A stretch of DNA of 64,000 bases, taken from contig NZ_CP083582.1 of NCBI RefSeq assembly GCF_020091585.1, positions 2,666,001 through 2,730,000 of the forward strand. The letters are read 5' to 3'. This document shows, piece after piece, positions 34,574 through 45,181 of this stretch; the first letter of the stretch is position 1, and every line of letters starts with the position of its first letter. The notes under the pieces are model-generated. The model made no database searches and had not been told where the DNA came from. It was given only the letters and a program-made list of their open reading frames with translations. The DNA comes from Kovacikia minuta CCNUW1 (lineage in GTDB: Bacteria > Cyanobacteriota > Cyanobacteriia > Leptolyngbyales > Leptolyngbyaceae). The position numbers and the translations under genes are program-made.

Positions 34574-35992
34574 GTGGATTTTACGATTCAAAATACGTTG
34601 ATTCCGGTTCATCACGGTTATGAAACAGTCGATGTGCAGATTCGCGATCGGCGTATTGCTGCAATTTCTCCTGGGTTAGAAGCAGCAGGAACAATTGTTG
34701 ATGGTCGCAACAAACTGCTGCTGCCCGGTTTTGTCAATGCCCACACCCACTCCTCGGAAATGTGGCAACGGGGGATCATTCCTCCCGTTCCATTAGAACT
34801 CTGGCTTGCCGAACTTTATGATTTTGTGCCGCTCGATCCAGAACAGATTTATCTAAGTGCCCTGGGAACTGGGGTTGAAACCCTGTTGTCCGGTGGAACG
34901 AGCGTCGTCGATCATTTAGTGTTAATTCCCGGTCAGGAAATGGAGACGATCGCTGCCACCGTTCGAGCCTATCGGGAAATCGGAATTCGTGCTTTCGTTG
35001 GCCCCCTGATTCAAGATGAATCTTTGTCCGCAGGCATTCCCTCCGGTGCCAACCAACACAACCACGAACCCTATGTACGCTCTACCCAAGAAACCCTGGC
35101 ATTGCTGCAAGACGCCGTTCGCACGTTTCATTGTCCAGAGGAGGGAATTCATCTCTTACCTGCACCAACGGGCATCCAGCTTTGCTCTGACGCTTTGTTT
35201 GCCGGGTGTATTGAACTGAGCGATCGCCACAATCTTTGCCGCCACACCCACTTACTAGAAACCAGAGCGCAGCAAATGCTCGCCCAGGAGAAATATGGCT
35301 GTTCTGGGGTTGAACACCTGAAGCGGATTGGGTTTCTGGGATCTCGTACCTCCCTGGCCCACTGCGTCTGGTTAAATGACGCCGACATCGGCTTTCTGGC
35401 AGAAACCCGTTCTACCGTCGTTCACAACCCCCTCAGCAATTTGCGCCTGGGTAGCGGAATTGCGCCCATTTTGAAGTATCGGCAGGCAGGGGTTAATCTT
35501 GCCTTTGGCTGTGATGGAGCCGCTAGCAATGATTCCCAGGATCTGCTAGAAGCAATCAAAATGGGCACGATTTTGCACAACGTCACCGATTCTGACTATC
35601 ATCACTGGATTACGCCCCGCCAGGCCGTCGAAATTGCGGCGTTGGGAGGTGCCACAGGGCTGGGAATGGCTGATCAGCTTGGCTCCTTGACCGTTGGCAA
35701 GCAAGCGGATCTGGTGTTGTATGACCTGACCAATCTGTCCCTGTTGCCCCGCACCGATCCGATCGGACTGCTGATTTTGGGGCGTCCAATTCAAGCAGTG
35801 GATAGCATCTGGGTCAGGGGTGAACGCATTGCTAGCGATGGCAAAGTAACCACCATTGATCTGGATCAGTTACGCCGCAACCTATTCGATCGCAGCCAGT
35901 GGACTGCTAACCGTCAATCCGCTACTGTTAATCATTTGGAAGCCCGCTATCGTTCAGTTATGAACCTGCCAACCCAGAAAATTTCCTTTTAG
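34574..35992 (+). CDS. Amidohydrolase (ATZ/TRZ, MTA/SAH-deaminase-like)
   Basis: This is a metal-dependent deaminase or hydrolase of the TrzA/MtaD branch of the amidohydrolase superfamily. The 472 residues begin with the usual small beta domain. Metal ligands appear in LPGFVNAHTHSSEM near residue 52 (HxH), RHTHLLETRAQQ near residue 227 (the third metal His and substrate Glu) and TSLAHCVWL near residue 258. The Asp is in NLAFGCDGAASNDSQ near residue 308. The closing beta domain is TVGKQADLVLYDL. The start is GTG. Likely substrates are S-adenosylhomocysteine, methylthioadenosine or guanine-like compounds; family membership alone does not decide. Confidence 0.88.
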   Translation: MDFTIQNTLIPVHHGYETVDVQIRDRRIAAISPGLEAAGTIVDGRNKLLLPGFVNAHTHSSEMWQRGIIPPVPLELWLAELYDFVPLDPEQIYLSALGTGVETLLSGGTSVVDHLVLIPGQEMETIAATVRAYREIGIRAFVGPLIQDESLSAGIPSGANQHNHEPYVRSTQETLALLQDAVRTFHCPEEGIHLLPAPTGIQLCSDALFAGCIELSDRHNLCRHTHLLETRAQQMLAQEKYGCSGVEHLKRIGFLGSRTSLAHCVWLNDADIGFLAETRSTVVHNPLSNLRLGSGIAPILKYRQAGVNLAFGCDGAASNDSQDLLEAIKMGTILHNVTDSDYHHWITPRQAVEIAALGGATGLGMADQLGSLTVGKQADLVLYDLTNLSLLPRTDPIGLLILGRPIQAVDSIWVRGERIASDGKVTTIDLDQLRRNLFDRSQWTANRQSATVNHLEARYRSVMNLPTQKISF

Positions 35993-36020
35993 TGCGGGAT
36001 TTAACCTGATACTAAAAGTT

Positions 36021-36563
36021 ATGGAAATCAAAAGATTTGTTTTACTCACTGCCCTGCGCTTCAGCATGATTTGGGATTTAGTCACAACTTTCCTCGGAAC
36101 GTTGTTGATTCTGGGCAATTTCAGCTTCGTTCCGATCGGGATTAGCCTCGTAGGAACTTTAATTGTTGGTGCATTCAACTTTTCAACCAAATCGATCTGG
36201 GAAAGAAGGGACTTTCAACGGAACGATCTGTTTATCCAAATTCTCCTGCTCCGGATTGTTTGGGTTCTGGCAATTTGCTTTGATTTTTTGACTTCGCTAA
36301 CCTGCAACGCTACCTATGTTGCCTACAGGAGACTTGATTTTGGGGGAACATCCGTCGAGTTTGGCAATGTGTTTCGCAACCTAAACGGTAGTCAAGCCAT
36401 GATTGTACTATTCGTTACGACCCTAACCGTTGTTAGCCCCATGATGGTTGGCTATATCAGAGACCAGGATATGGAGCTTTGGGGTAGGGGAATGGGGTGT
36501 GGGGTGTGGGGTGTAGGGTGTGGGGGAAGAGGGGGAAGAAATGTTACCTCCTCTGACTTCTGA
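36021..36563 (+). CDS. Hypothetical membrane protein with heptamer-derived C-terminus
   Basis: The 180-residue protein follows the amidohydrolase by 28 bp and is probably co-transcribed. It has four hydrophobic helices (about 14-32, 34-56, 70-92, 125-145), a charged loop (ERRDFQRNDLF) and no family I can name. From about residue 152 the sequence (GCGVWGVGC) is read from GGGGTGT heptamers at 36488-36535 and is probably not functional protein; the original stop was likely earlier. Only the membrane part is likely conserved. Confidence 0.65.
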   Translation: MEIKRFVLLTALRFSMIWDLVTTFLGTLLILGNFSFVPIGISLVGTLIVGAFNFSTKSIWERRDFQRNDLFIQILLLRIVWVLAICFDFLTSLTCNATYVAYRRLDFGGTSVEFGNVFRNLNGSQAMIVLFVTTLTVVSPMMVGYIRDQDMELWGRGMGCGVWGVGCGGRGGRNVTSSDF

Positions 36564-36615
36564 CTCCTGAGTCCTGACTTCTGCTCAAAGAACTTTGGGG
36601 GCAAATCTACTGCAC

Positions 36616-36647
36616 AAAAATGCCCTGCCAGTTTTGATTGGCAGGGC
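36616..36647 (-). terminator. Intrinsic terminator of the initiator tRNA gene
   Basis: GCCCTGCCA (36622-36630) and TGGCAGGGC (36639-36647) form a 9-bp GC-rich stem with an 8-base loop. On the minus strand it is followed by five T (36616-36620). It starts 11 bases after the tRNA CCA end. Confidence 0.85.
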
Positions 36648-36657
36648 AACCTTGATT

Positions 36658-36734
<77 letters not shown>

Positions 36735-37117
36735 ATGTGCCTGACTAGTATAACTACAAAATGACCAAAGCTGCAATTTAAATCCTGAAAGTAACCAACT
36801 TTCTTTGAAGAATAACTGAAAGCCAGGGAAGCAGGGGAAGTTATAGATTTTGAGTTATGAATTTTGAGTGATGAGCTATGGGTTGAAGCTGGGTGCTGAA
36901 CTTTCTCTACTCAATCCTTATTCTTAATTTCTAACCCTCAGTTCCTTCCTGACTTCTATTTAATTATCTGGAGAATTTACACTTTAAACACAGAAGTCTG
37001 CCCTTTTCTCCGTAATCTTCACGGTTTAGGGGGAACAGCGACGATAACCTGAAATTCTGCATCTACCCAGTGTTGGCTTCAGGACTATTTCTATTCTCTT
37101 CATACAGGAAAAGTGAT
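36735..37117. other. Non-coding stretch upstream of the TPS exoprotein
   Basis: There is no gene here. Degenerate heptamers (GAGTTAT/GAATTTT type) lie at about 36842-36880, and TTCTCTA/CTCAATC types follow. AGGAAAAG ten bases before the ATG at 37118 is a weak ribosome-binding site. The tRNA promoter should lie within the first 60 bases on the minus strand. Confidence 0.45.
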
Positions 37118-40100
37118 ATGGCTTCCGTCTGGGGTAGGTCTTGCTGCGGATTGGGACTTGCTGGAACGTTAACCATTGCTGGGGTCATGGCGATGGGCGA
37201 TCGCGCCCTGACCCAAACCGTTGTACCAGATACCACCCTGGGAACTGAAAACTCAACGGTGGTTCAGGATGTCACGATTCAGGGAATCTTGAGCGATCGC
37301 ATTGATGGCGGAGCAGTCCGGGGAATTAACCTGTTCCATAGTTTTTTGCAGTTCGGTGTGGACGCCAACCGGGGGGTTTATTTTACAAACCCGATCGGGG
37401 TTGAAAACATCCTGACCCGCGTAACAGGAGGCAATCCTTCGGCAATTCTGGGCAGACTCGGGGTTTTAGGCAATGCCAATCTATACCTGCTCAATCCCAA
37501 CGGAATCATCTTTGGCCCCAATGCCAGCCTGGATGTACAGGGTTCCTTTATTGCCTCTACAGCTACAGGGATTGCGTTGGGAGAAGGGGAATTTAACGTC
37601 ACTGAACCAGAAACCAGCACCCTGATTTCTGTTCAACCGGGAACTTTGTTTCTAACGGCACTGGCAACTCAGCAGTCAAGCATTACGAATCAGGCAAATT
37701 TAACGGCTGGACAGGGCATTCGCCTGGTGGCAGGCAGTGTTACCAGTACCGGGCAACTGACTGCACCGGATATCGCTGTCCGTACAGTTGGAAATATATT
37801 AGGAAATGCCGAAGTTCAATCTGTTACAGCACAAACCGCAAACCTGACAGCGTCCACCAATTTGGAGGTAGGGACAGTCTCTGCAAACACAGCAAACCTT
37901 TCTGCGGGTGGAAACTTGACCGCACAAACGGTTGCTGCCCAAACATCATCACTGCTTGCGGGAAACTCATTAGATGTGCAGAATGTCAGCGGCACGATCG
38001 CGAATCTCTACGCCATCAATACCCTGACTGTACAAGATATCAACGTTCAAACCGCAACGATCTCTACACAACAAGGGGATCTGTTCGCAGGCAACATTAA
38101 TGCCCAGAACGCAACGGTATCCGCTGGAGGTGTGCTGACCGTACCCATTGCCACTGTTACAACTGAGGCTACCTTTACCGCTGGAACCGATCTGGTCGCA
38201 GGAACCATAAATGCCCAAACCGCGACCCTTAACGCTACCCGCGATTTATCTATACAGAGTGTCACAGCAACAGATGCAGATTTATCTGCGGGAAATGATT
38301 TGTCGGCGCAGACGGTAACTGCCCAAACTGCAACCCTTGACGCTGCCCGCGATTTATCTATACAGAGTGTCACAGCAACAGATGCAGATTTATCTGCGGG
38401 AAATGATTTGTCGGCGCAGACGGTAACTGCCCAAACTGCAATCCTTAACGCTGGAAACAATTTGCAGCTAACAGGAAGTCAGTTCAACGTTACGGGGAAT
38501 TTGGGCTTACGGGCAGACAACCAGGTCGTTATCAGCGATGACGCGGCCAATCCATTTATTGCCCAGGTAGGAGGAAATCTTTTTATTGAGGGAACTCTAG
38601 GTATTAATATTCAGCTTTCGAGTAATCCGGGTAGCCAGATTCAAGTCGGGGGTGATTTGAGTCTGGTAAGTAGTAACGGTACGGTAACTGCCAATGCACC
38701 CTTCTCAGTTGGAGGGAATTTTAGCATCAGTTCAGGTGGAAACATTGAGCTGGGAGACTACACAGGAACGGGGTTAAATTTTTCTGCTCAAGGAAATATT
38801 AGCCTCGGTAATATTGACACTTCTTCAGCAACAGGAGATGGCGGGGCAGTTGCACTGACCACAACAAACGGCAATATTTCAGTTGGGTCGATTCGTTCTT
38901 TCTCCTTGGCTCCCACTGCCGGAAATGGGGGATCAGTGAGCCTGACTGCAACCAGTGGCAGTATTTCCGTGGCAGGCGAGATAGATGCTTCGGCGATCTC
39001 AGGCAATGCGGGCGCTGTCACTGTACATGCTCCCAATAGAACCCTGACTGTTCAGGCAATCACCGCTTTCTCTGGAGCAGGCAATGGGGGTAATGTCGTT
39101 CTTTCTGCTAACGGCAGCTTTAACACAGCAGATATCAACACCTCTTCTACGAATGGGAGTGGGGGAAGCATTAACCTGAGCAGCACAAGTGGGGCGATCG
39201 ATACCACCTCAGGCAGTTTGGATTCCCACTCGATCGCGGGCAATGCGGGTTGGGTTTCCCTGGCTGCGAATAGTGGGATTGCCACCGCAGCAATCGATGC
39301 CTCATCTGAAACGGGCAATGGGGGCGCGATTAGCCTCACTACCATCAACGGAGGCATTAACACCACCGCTGGCGAACTGGCTTCCAACTCATCCACGGGG
39401 AATGGGGGCAATGTTTCCCTCTATTCCAGCGGTAGTATTGCCACAGGAACGGTTAATGCCTCGTCGGAAGACGGCAATGGGGGCAGCATTAACCTCACCA
39501 GCAACAGCGGTGCTATCAACACTACGGGGGGGACGGTCGATTCTTCCTCAATAACCGGAAATGGAGGAAATGTTTCTCTGGGGGCAAACCGCGATATCGC
39601 AACCGCAGAGATCAGTACCGCATCGGACAATGCCAGTGGCGGCAGCATCAGCTTAACCAGCACCAATGGGGCGATCGATACAACAGCAGGTGATTTGCTT
39701 TCCTATGTCACAACGGTTGATGGGGGAAGTGGGGGCGCAGTATCGCTGCAAGCGGCAAATAACGTGCGGATCGGCACAATCCAAGCTGATGGGGGAGATC
39801 GCGGGTCGGGTGGCAACATCCGAGTGAACAGCGATCGAGGTGGAATTACGGTTGTCCCCAACCAGGAAATTAACAGCAGCACTTTTGGAACCGGGTCAGC
39901 TGGCAGCATTGTAATGACAGGTGAAACCCTGACGCTGAATGGGGCGAATGTGGACGCCAGCACCAACGGGGGGGGGAACGGTGGAAATGTGGTTCTGGCG
40001 GCAAGAAATAACGGTCCCGTGACGATCGTCAATAGCCAAATCAGCACTGCCGTCAAAGGCGGGGCAACAGGCATGGGAGGCAATATTGCAATTACTGGTA

Positions 40101-42850
40101 GTTCAGTGGCTTTGAATACTACCAAGCTGGATGCCAGCACCAATGCGGCGGGCAGTGGTGGTGGTGTTACCATCAGCACACTGAATGGTGGCGCGATCGA
40201 ACTCAGTAACAGCACCATTAATGGCGACACGACTGCCACTGGCCAGGGCGGCAATATCGAACTGACTGCACCCACTATTTTCCTGAACAACAATTCCCGG
40301 ATTAGTGCTCGTACCCTTGGTTCGGGACAGGGGGGGAGTGTGCTGGTCAATGCCGCAGGGGGAACCGTTGCACTGGCGGATAGCAGCCGCATCAGCACGG
40401 CAGTAGACATACTGGCAACAGGGACCGGGGGCGACATCAATGTGATTGCCCGGTCTGTTTTTCTAACTGGGGGTGCCCGTTTAGAAGCGCTGACTCGCGG
40501 TCCAGGAAATGCGGGGAATATCCAGATCACCGCATCCGACTTCATCCAGATCGCTGGCGCAAATCCCTATGGGCTATACAGCGGTCTGTTGACTTCTTCA
40601 GAAACGAGTACCAGCGGACGGGGTGGCAACATTACCATCAATTCGTCTACGAACCCCCAGGGAACCCTGCGAGTTGCAGATAGTGCGTTTTTAAGTGCCC
40701 GCACCCTCAGCAGTTCAGCCGGTGGAAACATTGAAGTCAACGTAAACCGCCTGGAACTGATTGGGGGCGGACAATTGATTACCTCTGCCGCAAACAGTGG
40801 TGCAGCAGGAAATATTAGCGTGAATGCCACCCAGGGCATTCTTGTCTCTGGCAGCAATCCCAATTTCAGCGGCAATCCGATCGGTGCTGCGCCTGATCCG
40901 AATGGAAATGGCTTCATTAATGAAACAGAATCCAATAACACGATCCGTCAGGCTCAAAGATTGCCTACCAGCTCCTTTTCGCTGCGGACAAATCCAGACG
41001 TTGAGATCTCAACCCAGATTCCCTATGTCACAGTCAGCGCTGGTGGAGATGACAGCTTTGATTACTACGCCTTCACGGTAGAAACCCCTGACAGTCGGGG
41101 GATATTTGACATCGATACAGGCGCTAATAACCTGGATACCCAGGTCTTTCTGTTTGATTCAATGGGTAAATTGCTCGACAGCAACGATGATGCCCCAATT
41201 ACCGCAGGAGCCGCTGGCAGCCTGGATAGCTTTAACTCCTACCTCAACTACAGTTTTACTGCGCCTGGAACCTACATTATCGGAGTTGGGTTATATCCCT
41301 CTAATGGCAACAACGGCGGGGAAACGCCCCTCTCTGGCACAACCCTACCCCCAAACTCTACCAATACCACCAGTGACTACCGACTCCAGGTTTCGATCGA
41401 AACCAACCGTAACTTCAACCCCAATGAAGGGGCAGCGAGTGGACTATTTGCCCAGTCCAGGGGAACTGGCCCGGCAGGGACACTAACCCTTACGACCCCT
41501 CAATTGACAATGCAAAATGGTGCCCAGGCAACCGTCAGCAGCACCGGATCGGGGAATGCGGGCAACCTGGATGTCAACGCCCGAATAATCACCCTTGATA
41601 GCGGAAGCAAACTAGCAGCCGAAACGGTTTCGGGGGGTGGTGGGAATATTCAACTGCGCCAGTTGGAAACGTTGCAAGTAACCGATAATAGCCAAATTTC
41701 GGCTTCGACCGTCGATGGGCAGGGTGGCACGTTGAGCATCGGCGCTAGCCGATCGATCGAACTCAGTAACGGGAGCGGCTTGTTTGCCCGTGCCCTGGGA
41801 GATGGAACAGCGGGAAACTTAACCCTTTCTACCCGACAATTGACGATTCAAAATCAGTCGGAGGTTTCCACTTCCACCGCCGGGCGGGGTAGTGCGGGAG
41901 AAATTAGTGCCCAGGCAGACTCGCTGTTTCTGACCAATGGCGGCAGAATCACCAGCCGTAGCACCGGATCAGGCAATGCCGGGTCGATCGCCCTCAACTT
42001 GCGCGATCGACTGCGCTCTAATGCGGGTGAAATTTCTGCCTCCTCAGAACAGGGGGGCGGTGGTAACATCACCATTACGGCAAGAGATATCCTGTTGAGG
42101 AACAGCAGTCTGATCAGCACTCGCGTCAGTAGTGGTAGTGGTGGCGGCGGCAATATCTCCATTACGGCAAAAGATATCTTCATTGCTCTGGAAGATAGCG
42201 ACATTTTGGCAAACGCCGAGGATGGCGTGGGAGGCAAAATTAATATTCAATCCCCCGTCTTCATTGCCGACATTTTTGCCAATGTCGGACAAAACCCCGG
42301 CAAGGACTTCTCCCGCTTCCGGGGCAACGGACAGGTCGATATTTCCGCATCCTCCCGGTTTGGTATTAGCGGCATTGTCAGCATTCCCGATTTCACTTTT
42401 TTGCAAAATTCCCTCGATCGCCTCTCCGAAAACTTCATTACACCGGAACAAATTGTGGCTGGCAGTTGTCTCGCCCAACGCAACGTCGAGCAAGGGAGTT
42501 TCATTGCCGTTGGGACGGGTGGCTTACCCGCTGATCCCTATGGTGTGTTGCGGAGCCGATATAGTGTGGTGGGAGTTCAGGGGTTGGGGAACCAGAATTT
42601 AGGGGTGAGGGGTCAGGGGTCAGGGGTCAGGGGTCAGGAAAATTTTCAATCGAAGATCGAAAATCTTCGCTCAAAAATCCCTTCCGCAACCTGGAAACCC
42701 GGTGATCCGATTCAGGAGGCTCAGGGCTTCATGCAGACGATCGATGGGCGAATTGTTTTGGGTACCGATGCTCAATTAGCAGAAATCGCTAAGGCACAGG
42801 AACTCATCTGCGGCGAAAACCCGGAGCAAGTTGTAGGGAAACACCTATAA
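37118..42850 (+). CDS. Two-partner-secretion exoprotein (filamentous haemagglutinin N-terminal domain) with PPC domain
   Basis: This is a secreted TpsA-type beta-helix protein; the TPS domain guides export through a TpsB outer-membrane pore. From the ATG at 37118 it has 1910 residues. A signal region (LAGTLTIAGVMAMGDRALTQ) is followed by a TPS domain at about 30-250 with the motif NLYLLNPNGIIFGPNASLDV. The middle is a long run of Gly/Asn/Thr beta-helix repeats (about 250-1250 and 1430-1750). A pre-peptidase C-terminal (PPC-like) domain interrupts it at about 1260-1425, with NETESNNTIRQAQRL, DDSFDYYAFTV and a YIIGVGLY strand. The C-terminus has Cys pairs around AGSCLAQRN and LICGENP, typical of cyanobacterial TpsA proteins, with a GGGGTCA heptamer patch at about 1828-1845. 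No TpsB is in the window. The cyclase and DUF928 genes follow. Confidence 0.9.
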   Translation: MASVWGRSCCGLGLAGTLTIAGVMAMGDRALTQTVVPDTTLGTENSTVVQDVTIQGILSDRIDGGAVRGINLFHSFLQFGVDANRGVYFTNPIGVENILTRVTGGNPSAILGRLGVLGNANLYLLNPNGIIFGPNASLDVQGSFIASTATGIALGEGEFNVTEPETSTLISVQPGTLFLTALATQQSSITNQANLTAGQGIRLVAGSVTSTGQLTAPDIAVRTVGNILGNAEVQSVTAQTANLTASTNLEVGTVSANTANLSAGGNLTAQTVAAQTSSLLAGNSLDVQNVSGTIANLYAINTLTVQDINVQTATISTQQGDLFAGNINAQNATVSAGGVLTVPIATVTTEATFTAGTDLVAGTINAQTATLNATRDLSIQSVTATDADLSAGNDLSAQTVTAQTATLDAARDLSIQSVTATDADLSAGNDLSAQTVTAQTAILNAGNNLQLTGSQFNVTGNLGLRADNQVVISDDAANPFIAQVGGNLFIEGTLGINIQLSSNPGSQIQVGGDLSLVSSNGTVTANAPFSVGGNFSISSGGNIELGDYTGTGLNFSAQGNISLGNIDTSSATGDGGAVALTTTNGNISVGSIRSFSLAPTAGNGGSVSLTATSGSISVAGEIDASAISGNAGAVTVHAPNRTLTVQAITAFSGAGNGGNVVLSANGSFNTADINTSSTNGSGGSINLSSTSGAIDTTSGSLDSHSIAGNAGWVSLAANSGIATAAIDASSETGNGGAISLTTINGGINTTAGELASNSSTGNGGNVSLYSSGSIATGTVNASSEDGNGGSINLTSNSGAINTTGGTVDSSSITGNGGNVSLGANRDIATAEISTASDNASGGSISLTSTNGAIDTTAGDLLSYVTTVDGGSGGAVSLQAANNVRIGTIQADGGDRGSGGNIRVNSDRGGITVVPNQEINSSTFGTGSAGSIVMTGETLTLNGANVDASTNGGGNGGNVVLAARNNGPVTIVNSQISTAVKGGATGMGGNIAITGSSVALNTTKLDASTNAAGSGGGVTISTLNGGAIELSNSTINGDTTATGQGGNIELTAPTIFLNNNSRISARTLGSGQGGSVLVNAAGGTVALADSSRISTAVDILATGTGGDINVIARSVFLTGGARLEALTRGPGNAGNIQITASDFIQIAGANPYGLYSGLLTSSETSTSGRGGNITINSSTNPQGTLRVADSAFLSARTLSSSAGGNIEVNVNRLELIGGGQLITSAANSGAAGNISVNATQGILVSGSNPNFSGNPIGAAPDPNGNGFINETESNNTIRQAQRLPTSSFSLRTNPDVEISTQIPYVTVSAGGDDSFDYYAFTVETPDSRGIFDIDTGANNLDTQVFLFDSMGKLLDSNDDAPITAGAAGSLDSFNSYLNYSFTAPGTYIIGVGLYPSNGNNGGETPLSGTTLPPNSTNTTSDYRLQVSIETNRNFNPNEGAASGLFAQSRGTGPAGTLTLTTPQLTMQNGAQATVSSTGSGNAGNLDVNARIITLDSGSKLAAETVSGGGGNIQLRQLETLQVTDNSQISASTVDGQGGTLSIGASRSIELSNGSGLFARALGDGTAGNLTLSTRQLTIQNQSEVSTSTAGRGSAGEISAQADSLFLTNGGRITSRSTGSGNAGSIALNLRDRLRSNAGEISASSEQGGGGNITITARDILLRNSSLISTRVSSGSGGGGNISITAKDIFIALEDSDILANAEDGVGGKINIQSPVFIADIFANVGQNPGKDFSRFRGNGQVDISASSRFGISGIVSIPDFTFLQNSLDRLSENFITPEQIVAGSCLAQRNVEQGSFIAVGTGGLPADPYGVLRSRYSVVGVQGLGNQNLGVRGQGSGVRGQENFQSKIENLRSKIPSATWKPGDPIQEAQGFMQTIDGRIVLGTDAQLAEIAKAQELICGENPEQVVGKHL
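38240..38455. repeat. 108-bp tandem duplication inside the exoprotein gene
   Basis: CGCGATTTATC begins at 38240 and again at 38348, and about 90 of the 108 bases are identical between copies. The unit of 36 codons corresponds to two beta-helix turns (LSIQSVTATDADLSAGND). The near identity shows a recent in-frame expansion. Confidence 0.9.
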
Positions 42851-43074
42851 CATCTTCTTCCCATCCTCCACACTGATGCGGTTTCCCTCTAATACTTTAA
42901 TGAGTTCTTTTAGTTCTTGAGCTTCCATTCATCATCTCCAAGAGATTTATACTATCAACTGTAGTAATCTCCTCTTCGCTTAATCTATTGGAATTTGCGC
43001 TGCAAAATCCTGGTCTAGCCCTTGAAGTAGGAAGTTATTTAAACGTTCAGCCCAAAAGTTGGATTTAATCAACA

Positions 43075-45040
43075 TTGGACTACGACCCCTTGACTTCTCC
43101 TGATCCGATGTGGGCAACTTTAAGAAAGCGAATTTGGGAATGGCGATCGGTTTGGATTACAGCTCCCAGTGTGGCAGGAGTGATTATTTTGTTGCGGTTG
43201 GCGGGGTTGTTGCAATATTGGGAATGGCTTGCCCTGGATCAGTTCTTTATCCTCCGCCCCCTGGAACCCGTCGATTCCCGTGTGGTAATCGTTGGCATTA
43301 GTGATCAGGATATTAAAAACTTGGGGCGCTGGCCCGTTGAAGATACCCGCCTTGCTGAATTACTGGAACGCATTAAACAGCAAAAGCCACGGGCGATCGG
43401 CTTAGACCTATATCGAGATTTTCCAGTAGAACCGGGCTATCAAAAGCTCGTCAAGGTATTTGAAACCACTCCAAACCTGATTGGAATTGAGCGAAAAGGC
43501 GGAGGAGCGGGAGACATTCCGATCGCGCCGCCCCCCGTTCTGGCAAAACGAGGACAGGTCAGCTCAAACGATATTTTGCCCGATGGAGATGGCAAAATTC
43601 GACGGGGGTTTCTGTTTTGGACCAATCAGGAAGACAATACCGCGATCGCTGGCTTGGGGTTGAGTTTGGCACTCATTTACCTGCAAGCGGAGGGAATTCA
43701 ACCTAAACCAGCGGCTAATAACCCGGACTATTTGCAGCTTGGTCGGGCAGTGTTTCCAATTTTTGAATCAAATGATGGCAGTTATATCCGGGCTGATGCA
43801 GCGGGTTACCAGATCCTGTTAAATTTTCGGGGACCGTCAGGCAGCTTACCCACCGTCTCAATGACGGATGTGATGACAGGCAAAATTCCTTCAGACTTTC
43901 TGCGCGATCGCATCGTACTCGTTGGGCCTGTTGCCGAAAGCCTGAAAGACCTCTTTCTCACCCCCTACAGTAGCGCCTCCCTCACTTCCCCCGACAAAAC
44001 AGCGGGTGTCGAAATCCAGGCAACGATCGCCAGCCAGATTGTTAGCGCAGCGCTGGATGGGCGGCATGCCATTCAAGTTTGGGCTGACCCCCTGGAGTAC
44101 GGCTGGATTATTCTCTGGTCTTTGATTGGAGCCATACTGGGTTGGTGGGTGCGATCGCTCCGCTGGGCAATTACAGGTATGGTAGCGCTGGAAGGAAGTC
44201 TGCTGGTTGGCTGCTACCTGGCATTTCTGGGCGGTTGGTGGATTCCCGTTGTGCCCCCAGCGCTGGCGCTGGCAATTTCGGCGATCGTTCTCACGGGCTA
44301 CATCGCAAATCAGGAACGGGAAGACCGTCAAATCATCATGAATCTGTTTGGGCGGCATGTGAACCCGGAGATTGCCGAAGCAATTTGGCGCGATCGCCAT
44401 CAACTTCTAACCGCAGGACGCCTGGTAGGACGCAAAATGATCGCCACCGTCCTGTTTACCGACCTAAAAGACTTTAGTGGAATTACAGAACGAACCGATC
44501 CTGAAATCCTGATGTCCTGGTTGAACGAATATATGGAAGCCATGAGCCAGATTGTCCTGGCTGATGGCGGAATTGTTGACAAATTCATTGGCGATTCGAT
44601 CATGGCGGTGTTTGGCGTTCCCATTGCCCGCGCGTCCCCAGAAGAGTTTGCCGAAGACGCCCTCAAAGCTGTTCGTTGCGCGGTCAAAATGGCTGAGACC
44701 CTAGATGCCCTCAATCATAAATGGCAAAACCAGGGGCGTCCGACTACAAGCATGCGCGTTGGTATTTCAACGGGAATGGTTGTTACAGGAAGTTTGGGCG
44801 GGCAACAACGGTTCGGATTACACCACCATTGGAGACAGCGTTAACGTTGCCTCCCGTCTGGAAAGTTACGACAAGTCCCTGGAAGGCGGCATCTGCCGCA
44901 TCTTAATCAGTGAAGATACCTATACCCACATCCAAACCCACTTCTCAACGGAATTTATCGGCATAGTTCAACTGCGGGGACTGGAACACCCTACGAAAAT
45001 TTACCAAGTCTTGACAAAACTCTCACCTCAGGATGATTAG
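43075..45040 (+). pseudogene. CHASE2-domain adenylate/guanylate cyclase with one extra base
   Basis: The protein makes cyclic nucleotide in response to an extracytoplasmic signal. An N-terminal membrane helix is followed by a CHASE2 sensor (about 60-320, with VVIVGISDQDIKNLGRWP and RDRIVLVGPVAESLKD). Two or three membrane helices follow (about 340-415), then a class III cyclase domain from about 460 (TVLFTDLKDFSGITE metal Asp, DKFIGDSIMAVFG second Asp). The first frame ends at 44844 in LHHHWRQR. Skipping one G of GGCGGGC at about 44797-44802 gives SLGGNNGSDYTTIGDSVNVA and a 654-codon gene ending at 45040. The start is TTG at 43075 or ATG at 43108. It follows the exoprotein and precedes DUF928 on the same strand. 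Confidence 0.85.
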
Positions 45041-45181
45041 AATCAGAAGTGGATTCTAATTGAGTCAGGTCAGCTATCAGGGTTTTGTCGTTAGCAACGA
45101 ATTTGCGGGTGCAGATTGAAAAACAGTTTTCTAAGTTACCGTCTTATTACCTAACATCCGTATAAATCCAGAGGCCCCCTT

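Noticed and set aside
38780-39720. A second set of genes on the minus strand within the exoprotein
   Set aside because: The frames have alternating low-complexity content caused by codon repeats and no start signals.
37378-42504. Long minus-strand frames opposite the exoprotein gene
   Set aside because: They are shadows of the Gly/Asn/Thr-rich repeats; the plus-strand product is a clear TPS exoprotein.
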